Source of the DNA: Nesterenkonia halophila
GTDB taxonomy: Bacteria > Actinomycetota > Actinomycetes > Actinomycetales > Micrococcaceae
Reading direction: 5' to 3'
DNA: 64,000 nt
NCBI RefSeq assembly: GCF_009467795.1
Contig: NZ_WIAX01000001.1
Span: 62,001 to 126,000, forward strand
Shown here in pieces: positions 35,443 to 44,118 of this stretch. Every line of letters starts with the position of its first letter. Position 1 is the first letter of the stretch. Both the position numbers and the translations under genes were made by a program. The notes below the pieces were generated by a model. It was not told the DNA's origin. It worked only from the letters and a program-made list of their open reading frames with translations, and did no database searches.

Positions 35443-36105
35443 ATGACACCTTCCCAGGATTCGCCGAACGAGCCCGCCCCGCCGGGCGGCGTCGAGCGAC
35501 GGACGGTGGGTCGTCGTGCCGTGCTCGGCGGTGCCGGACTGCTGACCGGGCTGCTCGCGCTGAGCGCCTGCGGGGCGGAGAACGACGACCTCGCCCAGCA
35601 GGCCGGCGACGACGGGAAGAATTACGTCGCCGGCGACGGCTCGGTGCAGGAGTTCGCCCCAGCCGACCGCGGCGAGCCGGTCACCTTCGAATCGGAGACC
35701 TTCTCCGGCGAGACCACCGGCCCTGCCGACTGGCGCGGCGATGTCGTCGTGCTGAACTTCTGGTACGCCGCCTGCGCCCCCTGCCGCGCCGAGGCCCCGG
35801 ACCTGGCGGAGCTGCACGGGAAGTACTCCGACCAGGGAGTGCAGTTCTATGGAGTCAACACCCGTGACTCAGAGAGCACCGCGGCGGCCTTCGAGCGCAA
35901 CTTCGGCATCGAGTACCCCTCCTTCGAGGACCGCGACGGCCAGGTCATGCTCACGATGACCGACTACGTGCCGCCGTCGGCGGTGCCGACCACGCTGGTC
36001 CTGGACGTCGAGGGCCGCGTGGCCGCCCGCATCCTCGGCGCCGCCGAGCCGAGCATCCTCGACGAGCTGATCTCCACTGCGCTCGAGGAGCGCGCGGAGG
36101 CATGA
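35443..36105 (+). CDS. TlpA/ResA-like thioredoxin-fold lipoprotein
   Basis: A 220-residue extracellular thiol-disulphide protein. The signal region GRRAVLGGAGLLTGLLALSAC contains a twin-arginine pair and a lipobox. The redox motif is WYAACAPCRAEAPDL (CAPC). VPTTLVLDVEGRVAARILG carries the cis-Pro region. It is expected to reduce apocytochrome c for heme attachment, taking electrons from CcdA, whose gene overlaps its stop by four bases. The start at 35443 follows GAGGA. Confidence 0.9.
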   Translation: MTPSQDSPNEPAPPGGVERRTVGRRAVLGGAGLLTGLLALSACGAENDDLAQQAGDDGKNYVAGDGSVQEFAPADRGEPVTFESETFSGETTGPADWRGDVVVLNFWYAACAPCRAEAPDLAELHGKYSDQGVQFYGVNTRDSESTAAAFERNFGIEYPSFEDRDGQVMLTMTDYVPPSAVPTTLVLDVEGRVAARILGAAEPSILDELISTALEERAEA

Positions 36106-36857
36106 GCGGCAACCCCTTCGCCGAGATCGTCACCGACGGCTCGCTGCTGCTGTCGCTGCCGGTGGCTCTGCTCGCCGGCCTGGTCTCCTTCCTCTCGCCC
36201 TGCGTGCTGCCGCTGGTGCCCGGCTGGCTCGGCTACGTCACCGGCCTCTCCGGAGTGCAGCTGCAGGACCGCCGGCGCGCCCGGCTGGTGCTCGGCGCCG
36301 TGCTCTTCGTGCTCGGCTTCTCCGTGATCTTCCTGCTCGTCGGCTTCCTGTTCTCGCAGGCCACGGTGTGGCTGCGGGTCGAGGGCGGCTGGCTGACCCA
36401 GGCCCTCGGCGCCGTGGTGGTGCTCATGGGCCTGGTCTTCATGGGAGTCTTCACCCCGCTGCAGCGCGAACGACGCATCGCGCGCCGCCCGCCCGACGGA
36501 CTGCTCGGCGCCCCGCTGCTGGGCGCGACCTTCGGCCTGGGGTGGGCGCCGTGCATCGGCCCCACTCTGGCGGCGGTGCTGGCGATGTCCACCCCCGTCA
36601 GCGGCGACCCCGCCCGCGGGGCGCTGCTCGTCTTCGTCTACTGCCTGGGCCTGGGCATCCCGTTCATCCTCATCAGCATGGGGCTGACCCGCGGCATGCG
36701 GGCAGTGGACTTCTTCCGACGGCACCGCGTCGTCGTCGCCCGCGCCGGCGGCGGCATGCTGATCCTCATCGGCGTGCTCATGCTGACCGGCGTGTGGAAC
36801 CTGTGGGTCTATGCTCTGCAGGACTGGTTCGCCAACGAGGTGAGGTTGCCCATCTGA
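36102..36857 (+). CDS. ccdA: Cytochrome c biogenesis protein CcdA
   Basis: A 251-residue six-helix membrane protein that carries reducing equivalents from cytoplasmic thioredoxin across the membrane. The two redox Cys appear in FLSPCVLPLVPGWLGYVTG and GLGWAPCIGPTLAAVLAMS. It delivers electrons to the TlpA-like lipoprotein encoded just upstream. Its stop overlaps the start of resB by one base, so the set is tightly coupled. Confidence 0.95.
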   Translation: MSGNPFAEIVTDGSLLLSLPVALLAGLVSFLSPCVLPLVPGWLGYVTGLSGVQLQDRRRARLVLGAVLFVLGFSVIFLLVGFLFSQATVWLRVEGGWLTQALGAVVVLMGLVFMGVFTPLQRERRIARRPPDGLLGAPLLGATFGLGWAPCIGPTLAAVLAMSTPVSGDPARGALLVFVYCLGLGIPFILISMGLTRGMRAVDFFRRHRVVVARAGGGMLILIGVLMLTGVWNLWVYALQDWFANEVRLPI

Positions 36858-38632
36858 TGACCCAGCCGTCCGCCCACCGTGACAATGCGCGCGAGGACGC
36901 GCTGACCGAGGCCGAGTCCACCGCCGACGGCGGCTCCGGCGCGTCCTCCGGTCGGCGCCGCGGCGACGTCGCCGTGCCCGCGCTGGGCCCGGTCGGCATG
37001 CTGCGCTGGGCCTGGACCCAGCTGACCAGCATGCGCACCGCGCTGATGCTGCTGCTCCTGCTCGCCGTCGCCGCAGTGCCCGGCTCGCTGTTCCCGCAGC
37101 GCGTGCAGGGGCAGGCCGCCGTCGAGCGCTGGCTCGACGACCACCCGACCGCCGGGCCGATCCTGGACTCGCTGCAGGTCTTCGACGTCTACTCCTCCTT
37201 CTGGTTCTCGGCGATCTACCTGCTGCTGTTCACCTCGCTGGTGGGCTGCATCATCCCGCGGGCGAAGAAGCACCTGGAGCAGATGAGCTCCCCGCCGCCG
37301 CGGACGCCGCGCCGGCTGGAGCGGCTGCCCCAGCACGGCGCCGTGGAGCTCGACGACGACGGCCCGGCCCCCGAGCAGGCGGTCCGGGAGGCGGCGCGGG
37401 TCCTCAAGGGGCGGCGCTACCGCGTCGACGTCCGCGAGGCGAGCACCGACGCCCGCGGCCGCGAGGTGCCCGCCTCGGTGGGCGCCGAGAAGGGGTATCT
37501 GCGCGAGATCGGCAACCTGCTCTTCCACGTCTCGCTGGTGGGGGTGCTGATCTGCGTGGCCGCCGGGTCGATGTTCAGCTACAGCGGGCAGAAGATCGTC
37601 ACCGAGGACGAGAGCTTCGTCAATTCGCTGGTCTCCTACGACAACTTCGTGCCGGGCACCGCCTTCGACGAGTCGCAGATGGAGCCGTTCTCGGTCACGC
37701 TGGACAGCTTCGAGCGGATCTTCGACCGGGAGAACCCCAGCCACTACGGTCAGCCCCTGGACTTCACCGCCGACGTCACCGTCCGCGAGGAGCCCGGGGC
37801 CGAGCCGGAGGAGCACGAGCTGAAGGTCAACCACCCGCTGACCTTCGGCGGCGCGCGGGTCTTCCTGGTCGGCAACGGCTACGCCCCGGAGGTCACCGTC
37901 CGTGACGGCGCCGGCGACGTCGCCTACTCCGGGCCGGTGGTCGCCCGGGCGCAGGACTCGGTCTACACCTCGACCGTGGTGATCAAGGCCCCCGACGCCC
38001 GGCCGGAGCAGCTGAGCTTCGTCGGACTGCTGCTGCCCACCGCCCAGGAGGGTGACTCCGGCGCGGCGGTCTCCGTGGATCCGGCGCTGCAGAACCCGCA
38101 GCTGCAGCTGAACTCCTACGCCGGCGATCTGGGGCTGGACTCCGGCGAGCCGCAGAACGTCTACGTGCTCGACACCGAGGGGCTGACCGAGCTGAACTCC
38201 CGGACCTCCGAGTCCGGCGGGCTCTCGCTCGGCGTGGGCGAGACCGCCGAGCTGCCCGATGGACTGGGCTCGATCAGCTTCGACGGAGTGACCAACTACA
38301 TCGGCATCGACATCCACTACAACCCGGGCAAGACCGGCGTGCTGATCTTCGCGCTGGCCGCGCTGGCCGGGCTGATCCTCTCGCTGTTCCTGCGCCGGCG
38401 TCGCGCGTGGGTGACGGCGACGACGAACGAGGCCGGCCGCACGCTGGTGACCTACGGGCTGCTGGCCCGCGGAGAGGACTTCCGCCTGCGCGAGGAGACC
38501 ATCGCGCTGCGGTCCCGGTTCGAGAAGCAGTGGCCGGTGCGCGCGCCCGAGCAGGCGCACCATGAGACGCCGACCGACGAGCAGGACGGGCCCGGCCGAC
38601 GCGGCCGCGGCGCGTCCGGACGAGAGAAGTGA
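36857..38632 (+). CDS. resB: Cytochrome c biogenesis protein ResB
   Basis: A 591-residue subunit of the system II cytochrome c synthase. A polar N-tail is followed by membrane helices (ALMLLLLLAVAAVPGSLFPQ, SAIYLLLFTSLVGCIIPR, LLFHVSLVGVLICVAAGSMF), a large extracellular domain with FNYDNF-like and FGGARVFLVGNGYAPE patterns, and a final helix (GVLIFALAALAGLILSLFLR). With CcsB it transports and attaches heme. A His/Glu-containing tail faces the cytoplasm. The start at 36857 overlaps ccdA. Confidence 0.95.
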   Translation: MTQPSAHRDNAREDALTEAESTADGGSGASSGRRRGDVAVPALGPVGMLRWAWTQLTSMRTALMLLLLLAVAAVPGSLFPQRVQGQAAVERWLDDHPTAGPILDSLQVFDVYSSFWFSAIYLLLFTSLVGCIIPRAKKHLEQMSSPPPRTPRRLERLPQHGAVELDDDGPAPEQAVREAARVLKGRRYRVDVREASTDARGREVPASVGAEKGYLREIGNLLFHVSLVGVLICVAAGSMFSYSGQKIVTEDESFVNSLVSYDNFVPGTAFDESQMEPFSVTLDSFERIFDRENPSHYGQPLDFTADVTVREEPGAEPEEHELKVNHPLTFGGARVFLVGNGYAPEVTVRDGAGDVAYSGPVVARAQDSVYTSTVVIKAPDARPEQLSFVGLLLPTAQEGDSGAAVSVDPALQNPQLQLNSYAGDLGLDSGEPQNVYVLDTEGLTELNSRTSESGGLSLGVGETAELPDGLGSISFDGVTNYIGIDIHYNPGKTGVLIFALAALAGLILSLFLRRRRAWVTATTNEAGRTLVTYGLLARGEDFRLREETIALRSRFEKQWPVRAPEQAHHETPTDEQDGPGRRGRGASGREK

Positions 38633-38643
38633 CGAGGTTCGCC

Positions 38644-39768
38644 ATGCCCACCTTCACCGGTTCGATCGATCAGGAGCTGGCGCAGTACAGCGACCTGTTC
38701 ATGCTCATCGCCGCGCTGATCTACACCGGCGCCTTCCTGATGTTCGCCCTGGACATCGCGCGCAGCTCGGTGACGATCCGGCGCCTGGAGGCCGACCTCG
38801 CCGCCGAGCAGGAGGCCGAGCGGGCCGAGCGCTCCGCACAGGTCCGGGCGACGGCGTCCGCCGGCGCGGGGTCCTCGGCGGCCGGGAGCGCCGGCGCCGG
38901 GGGCTTCGACGCCGAGGGATCCGGCGAGGCGCCGGGCGCCGTCGAAGCCTCCGCCGAGGATCTCGTCGACGACGAGATGACCTACACCGGCATCGCGCGT
39001 CCGCTGGCGAACGTGGCGGTGGCGCTGACCATCCTCGCCGCGCTGGCCCACGGATTCGCCGTCGGCGCCCGGGCGACGGCGGCCGGCCGCGTGCCCTGGG
39101 GCAACATGTACGAGTTCCTCACCACCGGCGCGCTCGTCGTCGCGGCGGTCTACCTGGTCTCGCTGCTGCGCAAGGATCTGCGATTCCTGGGGACCTTCGC
39201 CGTCGGCCTGGTCGTGGTGATGATGACTGCCGCGACCATCGGCTTCCCGACGCCGCTGGGCCATCTGCAGCCCTCGCTGCAGAGCCCGTGGATCGTCATC
39301 CACGTCTCCGTGGCGGTGTTCTCCATGGGGCTGTTCACGCTGACCTTCGCGATGAGCGTGCTGCAGCTGATCCAGCACCGCCGCGAGGCCAAGCGCGCCG
39401 CCGGGATGCTGTCCGACACCGGCGGCTGGCAGTTCATGCGCATGGTGCCCTCGGCGATGGCGCTGGAGAACCGGGCCTACCGGATCAACACCATCGGCTT
39501 CGTGACCTGGACGCTGACGCTGATCTTCGGCGCGATCTGGGCGGAGGAGGCCTGGGGCCGCTACTGGGGCTGGGACACCAAGGAGGTCTGGACCTTCGTG
39601 GTCTGGGTCGTCTATGCCGGATACCTGCACGCCCGCGCGACGCGCGGATGGACCGGCTCGCGCTCGGCCTGGCTGTCGATCATCGGCTTCGCCTGCGTGA
39701 TCTTCAACTTCACCGTGGTCAACACGCTCTTCGCCGGCCTGCACTCCTACGCGGGCCTGCCGGAGTGA
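38644..39768 (+). CDS. ccsB: Cytochrome c biogenesis protein CcsB/ResC
   Basis: A 374-residue heme-handling membrane protein. The tryptophan-rich signature reads WGRYWGWDTKEVWTFVVW, with conserved His residues in the flanking helices (VIHVSVAVFSM, YLHARATRGW, LHSYAGLPE). The ATG at 38644 is preferred because GACGAGG sits six bases before it; a GTG at 38629 overlapping the resB stop would add five residues. A 60-residue Ala/Gly/Glu-rich insert (about 52-112) after the first helix is typical of actinobacterial forms. It ends the cytochrome maturation block. Confidence 0.94.
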   Translation: MPTFTGSIDQELAQYSDLFMLIAALIYTGAFLMFALDIARSSVTIRRLEADLAAEQEAERAERSAQVRATASAGAGSSAAGSAGAGGFDAEGSGEAPGAVEASAEDLVDDEMTYTGIARPLANVAVALTILAALAHGFAVGARATAAGRVPWGNMYEFLTTGALVVAAVYLVSLLRKDLRFLGTFAVGLVVVMMTAATIGFPTPLGHLQPSLQSPWIVIHVSVAVFSMGLFTLTFAMSVLQLIQHRREAKRAAGMLSDTGGWQFMRMVPSAMALENRAYRINTIGFVTWTLTLIFGAIWAEEAWGRYWGWDTKEVWTFVVWVVYAGYLHARATRGWTGSRSAWLSIIGFACVIFNFTVVNTLFAGLHSYAGLPE

Positions 39769-39877
39769 GATGCGCGGGCGCGCCGGAATGAGGGGCGCCG
39801 CTGCCTGCGAGCGCGGAGGCTGGTCAGGAGCTCGCCGGGCGACTAGCGTCGGGGATCCCGGATGAGAGGAGACCCGC

Positions 39878-40105
39878 ATGACTGCGCGTGACGATCTCAG
39901 AGCACAGAAGGCGCTGCAGGGAGTCGACTTCCCGGCGTCCAAGGACGACCTCGTCGGCTATGCCGAGGAGCGCGACGTCGACGCCAAGTCGTTGCAGGCC
40001 CTGCGCGCGCTGCCCGATCAGCGATTCGAGAGCATGGACGACGTGGTCGAGGCCGTGCCCCAGGAGCCCGAGGGCCAGGACGCGCCGGGCGGCACGGAGC
40101 GCTGA
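39878..40105 (+). CDS. DUF2795 small protein
   Basis: A 75-residue acidic protein, starting behind AGAGGAGA. LRAQKALQGVDFPASKDDLVGYAEE and VDAKSLQALRALPDQRFESMDDV match DUF2795, a domain common in actinobacteria with unknown function, possibly stress-related. A DUF2267 gene follows 38 bases later on the same strand and may share its transcript. Confidence 0.8.
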   Translation: MTARDDLRAQKALQGVDFPASKDDLVGYAEERDVDAKSLQALRALPDQRFESMDDVVEAVPQEPEGQDAPGGTER

Positions 40106-40143
40106 GCCGTCCGACGACCCGACGCAGGGAAGGAGCACCACCC

Positions 40144-40521
40144 ATGAACACCGACGACGTGACCGACCTGGTGCGCCGGCGTGGCGGGTACCCCTCCGAG
40201 GAAGAGGCCCGGCGGGTCACCACCGAGGTGCTGACCGTGCTGGGGAGCCGTGATCTGGGCGGAGAGGCCGCCCGCCTGGCGGCCCAGCTGCCGAGCGGAT
40301 TCGCCGAGTTGCTGACCGATCCCGGGGAGGATGCCGGGCGGTTCGGCGAGGACGAGTTCATCGACCGTCTCCGGGGCCGGCTCGACCAGACCGCCGATCA
40401 GGCCCGCGACGCCGCGCATGCGGTGCTGTCCTCGATCGCCGAGACGGTCAGCGAGGGGGAGCGGACCGACTTCATGGCCGCCCTGCCCACGGACCTCTCC
40501 GGATACGCGCACTGGAGCTGA
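40144..40521 (+). CDS. DUF2267 protein
   Basis: A 125-residue all-helical protein. RRRGGYPSEEEARRVTTEVLTVLGSR and GEAARLAAQLPSGFAELL are the repeated DUF2267 pattern, followed by FGEDEFIDRLRGRL. The function is unknown; DUF2267 proteins are often linked to stress responses. A good ribosome site (AAGGAG) precedes the start. It probably forms a two-gene unit with the DUF2795 gene. Confidence 0.82.
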   Translation: MNTDDVTDLVRRRGGYPSEEEARRVTTEVLTVLGSRDLGGEAARLAAQLPSGFAELLTDPGEDAGRFGEDEFIDRLRGRLDQTADQARDAAHAVLSSIAETVSEGERTDFMAALPTDLSGYAHWS

Positions 40522-40573
40522 CTCCGAGGCGACGGGCAGGTGAGCTGCGGGGCCGGTGCCGGCCCCGCGTCAC

Positions 40574-40969
40574 TCACCCGCGCGGGCGGTCGTCCTCCGC
40601 GCCGCGGTCCGGTCCGACCGTGTTCCGGTCGCCCTGGTCCTCCGGGGCCCGACGGTCCTGTTCGGACTGCCGCGTATTCTGCGGCCGGACGTCGGCCGTG
40701 TGGTACTGCTCGGCCAGCGCGTCCTCGGCATCGGCGTCTGCCTGCTGCCGGGCCCCGGTCCTGCGGCGGCCGGAGACGATCGCGGCCAACTGCTCGCCGG
40801 CGGCCAGTCGCAGGCGGTTGAAGAAGAGATAGGCCACCGCCCAGGAGACCAGCAGTCCCACCAGGACCGCGAAGGGCAGCGTGAAGCGATCGAGCTGCAG
40901 GAACATGCACGCGGCGAAGACCACGCAGAAGGTCGCCAGACGGATCAGGGAGTATTTGAGGAGCGCCAC
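40574..40969 (-). CDS. DUF4229 membrane protein
   Basis: A 131-residue protein with two N-terminal membrane helices (IRLATFCVVFAACMFLQL, TLPFAVLVGLLVSWAVAYLFF) and a long charged cytoplasmic tail. This build and the start MALLKYSLIRLATFC match DUF4229, usually encoded beside menA and PLDc_N genes in Micrococcaceae, as here. The function is unknown. Confidence 0.78.
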   Translation of the reverse strand: MALLKYSLIRLATFCVVFAACMFLQLDRFTLPFAVLVGLLVSWAVAYLFFNRLRLAAGEQLAAIVSGRRRTGARQQADADAEDALAEQYHTADVRPQNTRQSEQDRRAPEDQGDRNTVGPDRGAEDDRPRG

Positions 40970-41073
40970 CCCTCGATTGTAGGTCGCCGGCCCGCCGTCC
41001 GGCGCATCGGGCGGCCGCCGTGCGGTCCGACGTGGAGTGATGCGACCTGCGCCGATGAACTAAGGTGGCAGGT

Positions 41074-41619
41074 ATGAGGCTGATCATTCCGCTCGGGATC
41101 GTGGGCCTCGGTCTGGTCATCTACAGCCTGATCGAGTGCATCCAGACCCCGCGCCATCGCCTGCGGGTGATGGGCAAGGCCGCGTGGCTCGCGGTCATCG
41201 TGCTCGTGCCGGTCATCGGCGCCGGCCTGTGGCTGGGCTTCGGCCGCCGCCGCGGCGACGCGGGCGCCGGCCCGACGGCGCCGAAGGGCGCTCCCGACGA
41301 CGACCCGAACTTCCTGCGCACGTTGGAGGTCCAGCGCCGCCGGCGTCAGCGCGAGGAGGAGCTGCGCCGCAAGGAGCAGGAGCTCGAGGCCCGGGAGCGG
41401 CGGAAGAAGCCGGACGCCGACCGAGACGACGCCGACGGCGGCTCGCCGGCCGGCACGAACGGTCGGAGCGGCTCGGCCGGTTCTGCCGGCTCGGACGACA
41501 CGGGCAGCACGGACGACTCCAGCGACGGCACCGACAACGCCGACAACACTGACGGCGCGGACGACGCCGATGACACCCCCGAGGCCCCGGGCTCGGACGC
41601 GCCGGACCAGCCCCGCTGA
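41074..41619 (+). CDS. PLDc_N-domain membrane protein with acidic tail
   Basis: A 181-residue protein. Residues 1-55 form the two-helix PLDc_N domain (IPLGIVGLGLVIYSLIECIQ, then WLAVIVLVPVIGAGLWLGFG), seen at the start of cardiolipin synthases but here standing alone. A charged coiled stretch (QRRRRQREEELRRKEQELEA) follows, then a Ser/Gly/Asp-rich disordered tail. Stand-alone PLDc_N proteins have no catalytic HKD motif. The gene is divergent from the DUF4229 gene. Confidence 0.8.
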   Translation: MRLIIPLGIVGLGLVIYSLIECIQTPRHRLRVMGKAAWLAVIVLVPVIGAGLWLGFGRRRGDAGAGPTAPKGAPDDDPNFLRTLEVQRRRRQREEELRRKEQELEARERRKKPDADRDDADGGSPAGTNGRSGSAGSAGSDDTGSTDDSSDGTDNADNTDGADDADDTPEAPGSDAPDQPR

Positions 41620-41695
41620 CCGGGCCCGCTGACCCGGCGCCTTGACCGGGCCCGCGGTCGTCCGCGGAGCCGCCCGCGCTGCGGACTGCGGAGGC

Positions 41696-42571
41696 TCAGC
41701 CGAGCAGCAGCGCCGCCGAGTGCAGCGCGGCGAAGACCAGCCCGATCTGGCCGGTCAGCTGCAGCACGGTGATCAGCGCGCCGCCGGTGTGCCGGGCGGA
41801 GAGCATGATCCGCGCCGGGCCGAGGGCGAACGGCACGGCCAGCAGCACCAGCAGGAACCACAGGCTCTGCCCCAGCAGCGTCAGCGGCAGCAGCAGCGCC
41901 ATGCCGGTCATCACCACGTAGCTCGCCCGGGCGGGACGCTCGCCCAGCCGTACCGCCAGCGTGCGCTTGCCGGATTCGCGGTCGGTGGGGATGTCGCGGA
42001 CGTTGTTGGCCATCAGCAGCGCCGCGGCGATCAGCCCGTGGCTGACCGCTCCGACGACGGCGCCGGAGCTGAGCTGCTGGGCCATCGCCCAGGTGGTGCC
42101 CAGCGTCGCGGCCAGGCCGAAGAACAGGAAGACCATCACTTCGCCCAGGCCGAGGTAGCCGTAGGGCCTCGACCCGCCGGTGTACCACCAGGCCGCCAGC
42201 ACGCAGACCACCCCGAGGCCGAGCATCCACCACTGCCCGGAGAGCACCACGATGACGAGCCCCGCCAGGGCCGCGACGCCGAAGCTGAGGAAGGCCGCGG
42301 CCTTCACCCGGCCCGGGGCCGCCGCACCGGTGGCGGTCAGCCGCATCGGGCCGACGCGCTCGTCGTCGGTGCCGCGGACGCCGTCGGAGTAGTCGTTGGC
42401 GTAGTTCACCCCGACCTGCAGCGCCAGCGCCACCACCAGGGCGAGCACGGCGATGAGCAGGTCGAAGGCTCCCAGCGCGGCGGCCGCGGCCGCGCCGATG
42501 ACGACCGGGGCGACGGCCATCGGCAGCGTGCGCGGGCGGGCTCCGGCGATCCAGTCATGCGGGGCGGCCAT
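41696..42571 (-). CDS. menA: 1,4-dihydroxy-2-naphthoate polyprenyltransferase
   Basis: A 291-residue UbiA-type membrane prenyltransferase that joins DHNA to a polyprenyl chain in menaquinone synthesis. The first Asp-rich motif is NYANDYSDGVRGTDDERVGP and the second NNVRDIPTDRESGKRTLAV. About eight to nine membrane helices are visible. The start at 42571 follows GGAGGAG. menE lies just upstream on the same strand (51 bases), so the two are probably co-transcribed. Confidence 0.95.
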   Translation of the reverse strand: MAAPHDWIAGARPRTLPMAVAPVVIGAAAAAALGAFDLLIAVLALVVALALQVGVNYANDYSDGVRGTDDERVGPMRLTATGAAAPGRVKAAAFLSFGVAALAGLVIVVLSGQWWMLGLGVVCVLAAWWYTGGSRPYGYLGLGEVMVFLFFGLAATLGTTWAMAQQLSSGAVVGAVSHGLIAAALLMANNVRDIPTDRESGKRTLAVRLGERPARASYVVMTGMALLLPLTLLGQSLWFLLVLLAVPFALGPARIMLSARHTGGALITVLQLTGQIGLVFAALHSAALLLG

Positions 42572-42622
42572 GGGGCTCCTCCAGAGGGTACGAGGCGGAC
42601 GGGGAGGCAGGACGAGGGCGGC

Positions 42623-43906
42623 TCACGGCCGGTCCTCGGCCAGGAGATCGAGCAGCCGGCGCCGGTCGGGCTTGCCGGTGGTCAGCAGCGGCAGCGCCGT
42701 CAGCACCTGCAGGCTCTTCGGGGCGGCGGCAGGGCCGAGGCGCTCGCGGACGGCGGCGCGCAGGGTCTCGAGGACCTCGTCAGTGCGCGAGGCTGCGCCC
42801 AGCACCACCGCCGCACGGACGGTCTGACCCCAGTCGCGGTCGGCGACGCCGCCGACGAAAGCGTCGGTCACCTCGGGATGCTCGAGCAGCACGGCCCGGA
42901 CCTGCTCGGCGGAGACCTTCACCCCGCCGGTGATGATCACGTCGTCGAGGCGGCCGGTGATCGTCAGCCGCGGCACGCTCGAGGGGGTCGCACCCGACGG
43001 CGCCGGGTCGGCGGGAGTGCCCGCGGCGTCGGGGGCGAAGGTGCTCAGTGCGCCCAGGTCGTCGGTGCGGAAGCGGCGATGCCCGGTGGCCGGGTCGACG
43101 TCGAAGCGCTCGGCGCTCAGCGCGGCGTCGGCGTAGCCCAGTGCGACCATCTGGCCGGAGAGGCTGATCCGCCCGTCCGCGTCGGCGGAGACGCCGACGC
43201 CGGGCAGCGGGCGGCCGTCGTAGACGCAGCCGCCGCAGGTCTCGCTCATCCCGTAGGTGCGCACCACGCCGACCCCGGCCGCGTTCGCACGCTCGAGCAG
43301 CTCGTCCGAGGAAGCGCCGCCGCCGAGCAGGATCCTGTCGAAGCGGCGCAGCGCGGCCGTCGCGCGGTCGTGGCCGGCGTCGAGCAGCCGGGACAGCTGG
43401 GTGGGCACCAGGGAGACGAAGCGCCGCTCGGCGGTGAGCTGCTCGGCGGCGGCGGCGAAGCACTCGGGATCGGTGGTGCCGGTCAGCAGCGGCACCGGCG
43501 TCGTGCCGGCCACGAGGCTGCGGGAGAGCACCGCCAGGCCGGCGACGTAGCTGGGCTGCAGGGTGAGCAGCCACTGGCCGTGGCCGCCGAGCGCCTCGGC
43601 GGTGGCCTCGGCGGAGGCGCGCAGCGCGGCGGCGGAGAGCAGCGTCTGCTTCGGCGTGCCGGTGGAGCCGGATGTGCGCACGACGACGGCCGGGGGCTCG
43701 GTCGAGGCACCGGCGTCGGCTGTGCCGGGATCGGCGCGGGCGGCCGGATGCGGCAGGTCGAGCACATCGGGCCGCGGAGTCCAGTCCGCGGCGCCGTCGT
43801 CGTCGGCCGGGCGGAACTCCAGAGGTGCGGCGTCGCCGCGCAGGGCGGCGTCCAGGGCGTCGAGCGCCTGCGCCGTCCGGCGCTCTGCGGGGCCGGTCAG
43901 ACTCAT
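42623..43906 (-). CDS. menE: o-Succinylbenzoate-CoA ligase
   Basis: A 427-residue acyl-adenylate enzyme that activates o-succinylbenzoate in menaquinone synthesis. The phosphate-binding motif is VVRTSGSTGTPKQTLLSA. YGMSETCGGCVYDGRPLPGVG and YRTDDLG-like FRTDDLGALS follow, then GRLDDVIITGGVKVSAEQV and a final catalytic Lys in TGKPDRRRL. The compact length (about 400-430) fits actinobacterial MenE. menA follows; menB is about 2 kb away, beyond the aldo/keto reductase and the toxin pair. Confidence 0.92.
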   Translation of the reverse strand: MSLTGPAERRTAQALDALDAALRGDAAPLEFRPADDDGAADWTPRPDVLDLPHPAARADPGTADAGASTEPPAVVVRTSGSTGTPKQTLLSAAALRASAEATAEALGGHGQWLLTLQPSYVAGLAVLSRSLVAGTTPVPLLTGTTDPECFAAAAEQLTAERRFVSLVPTQLSRLLDAGHDRATAALRRFDRILLGGGASSDELLERANAAGVGVVRTYGMSETCGGCVYDGRPLPGVGVSADADGRISLSGQMVALGYADAALSAERFDVDPATGHRRFRTDDLGALSTFAPDAAGTPADPAPSGATPSSVPRLTITGRLDDVIITGGVKVSAEQVRAVLLEHPEVTDAFVGGVADRDWGQTVRAAVVLGAASRTDEVLETLRAAVRERLGPAAAPKSLQVLTALPLLTTGKPDRRRLLDLLAEDRP

Positions 43907-44070
43907 CGGCCGCGGGAGGAGTCGGCGGCGGCAGTCTCGGACCGCTCGGTGCCGAGCCGTCGGCAGACGTCCCGTCCGGTGCCCGACTCGCGGACTGGGC
44001 GGCGGGTGCGTGCTGCCCCCGAGGAGATCTCAGGCATGGCCCTCAGACTAGCATCGGCCTTCCGGCGAGG

Positions 44071-44109
44071 CCGTGCGGCGTGAGCTCGGCGACGCCTCAC
44101 GCCGCACGG
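44071..44109. terminator. Hairpin downstream of the aldo/keto reductase
   Basis: A perfect 14-bp stem, CCGTGCGGCGTGAG (44071-44084) with CTCACGCCGCACGG (44096-44109), and an 11-base loop. It lies just past the stop of the minus-strand aldo/keto reductase and should separate that gene from menE. Confidence 0.72.
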
Positions 44110-44118
44110 TCGCCCTGC

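Noticed and set aside
43903-44100. Short Arg-rich frame between menE and the aldo/keto reductase
   Set aside because: Low-complexity Arg/Ala composition, overlap with the terminator hairpin, and no ribosome site.
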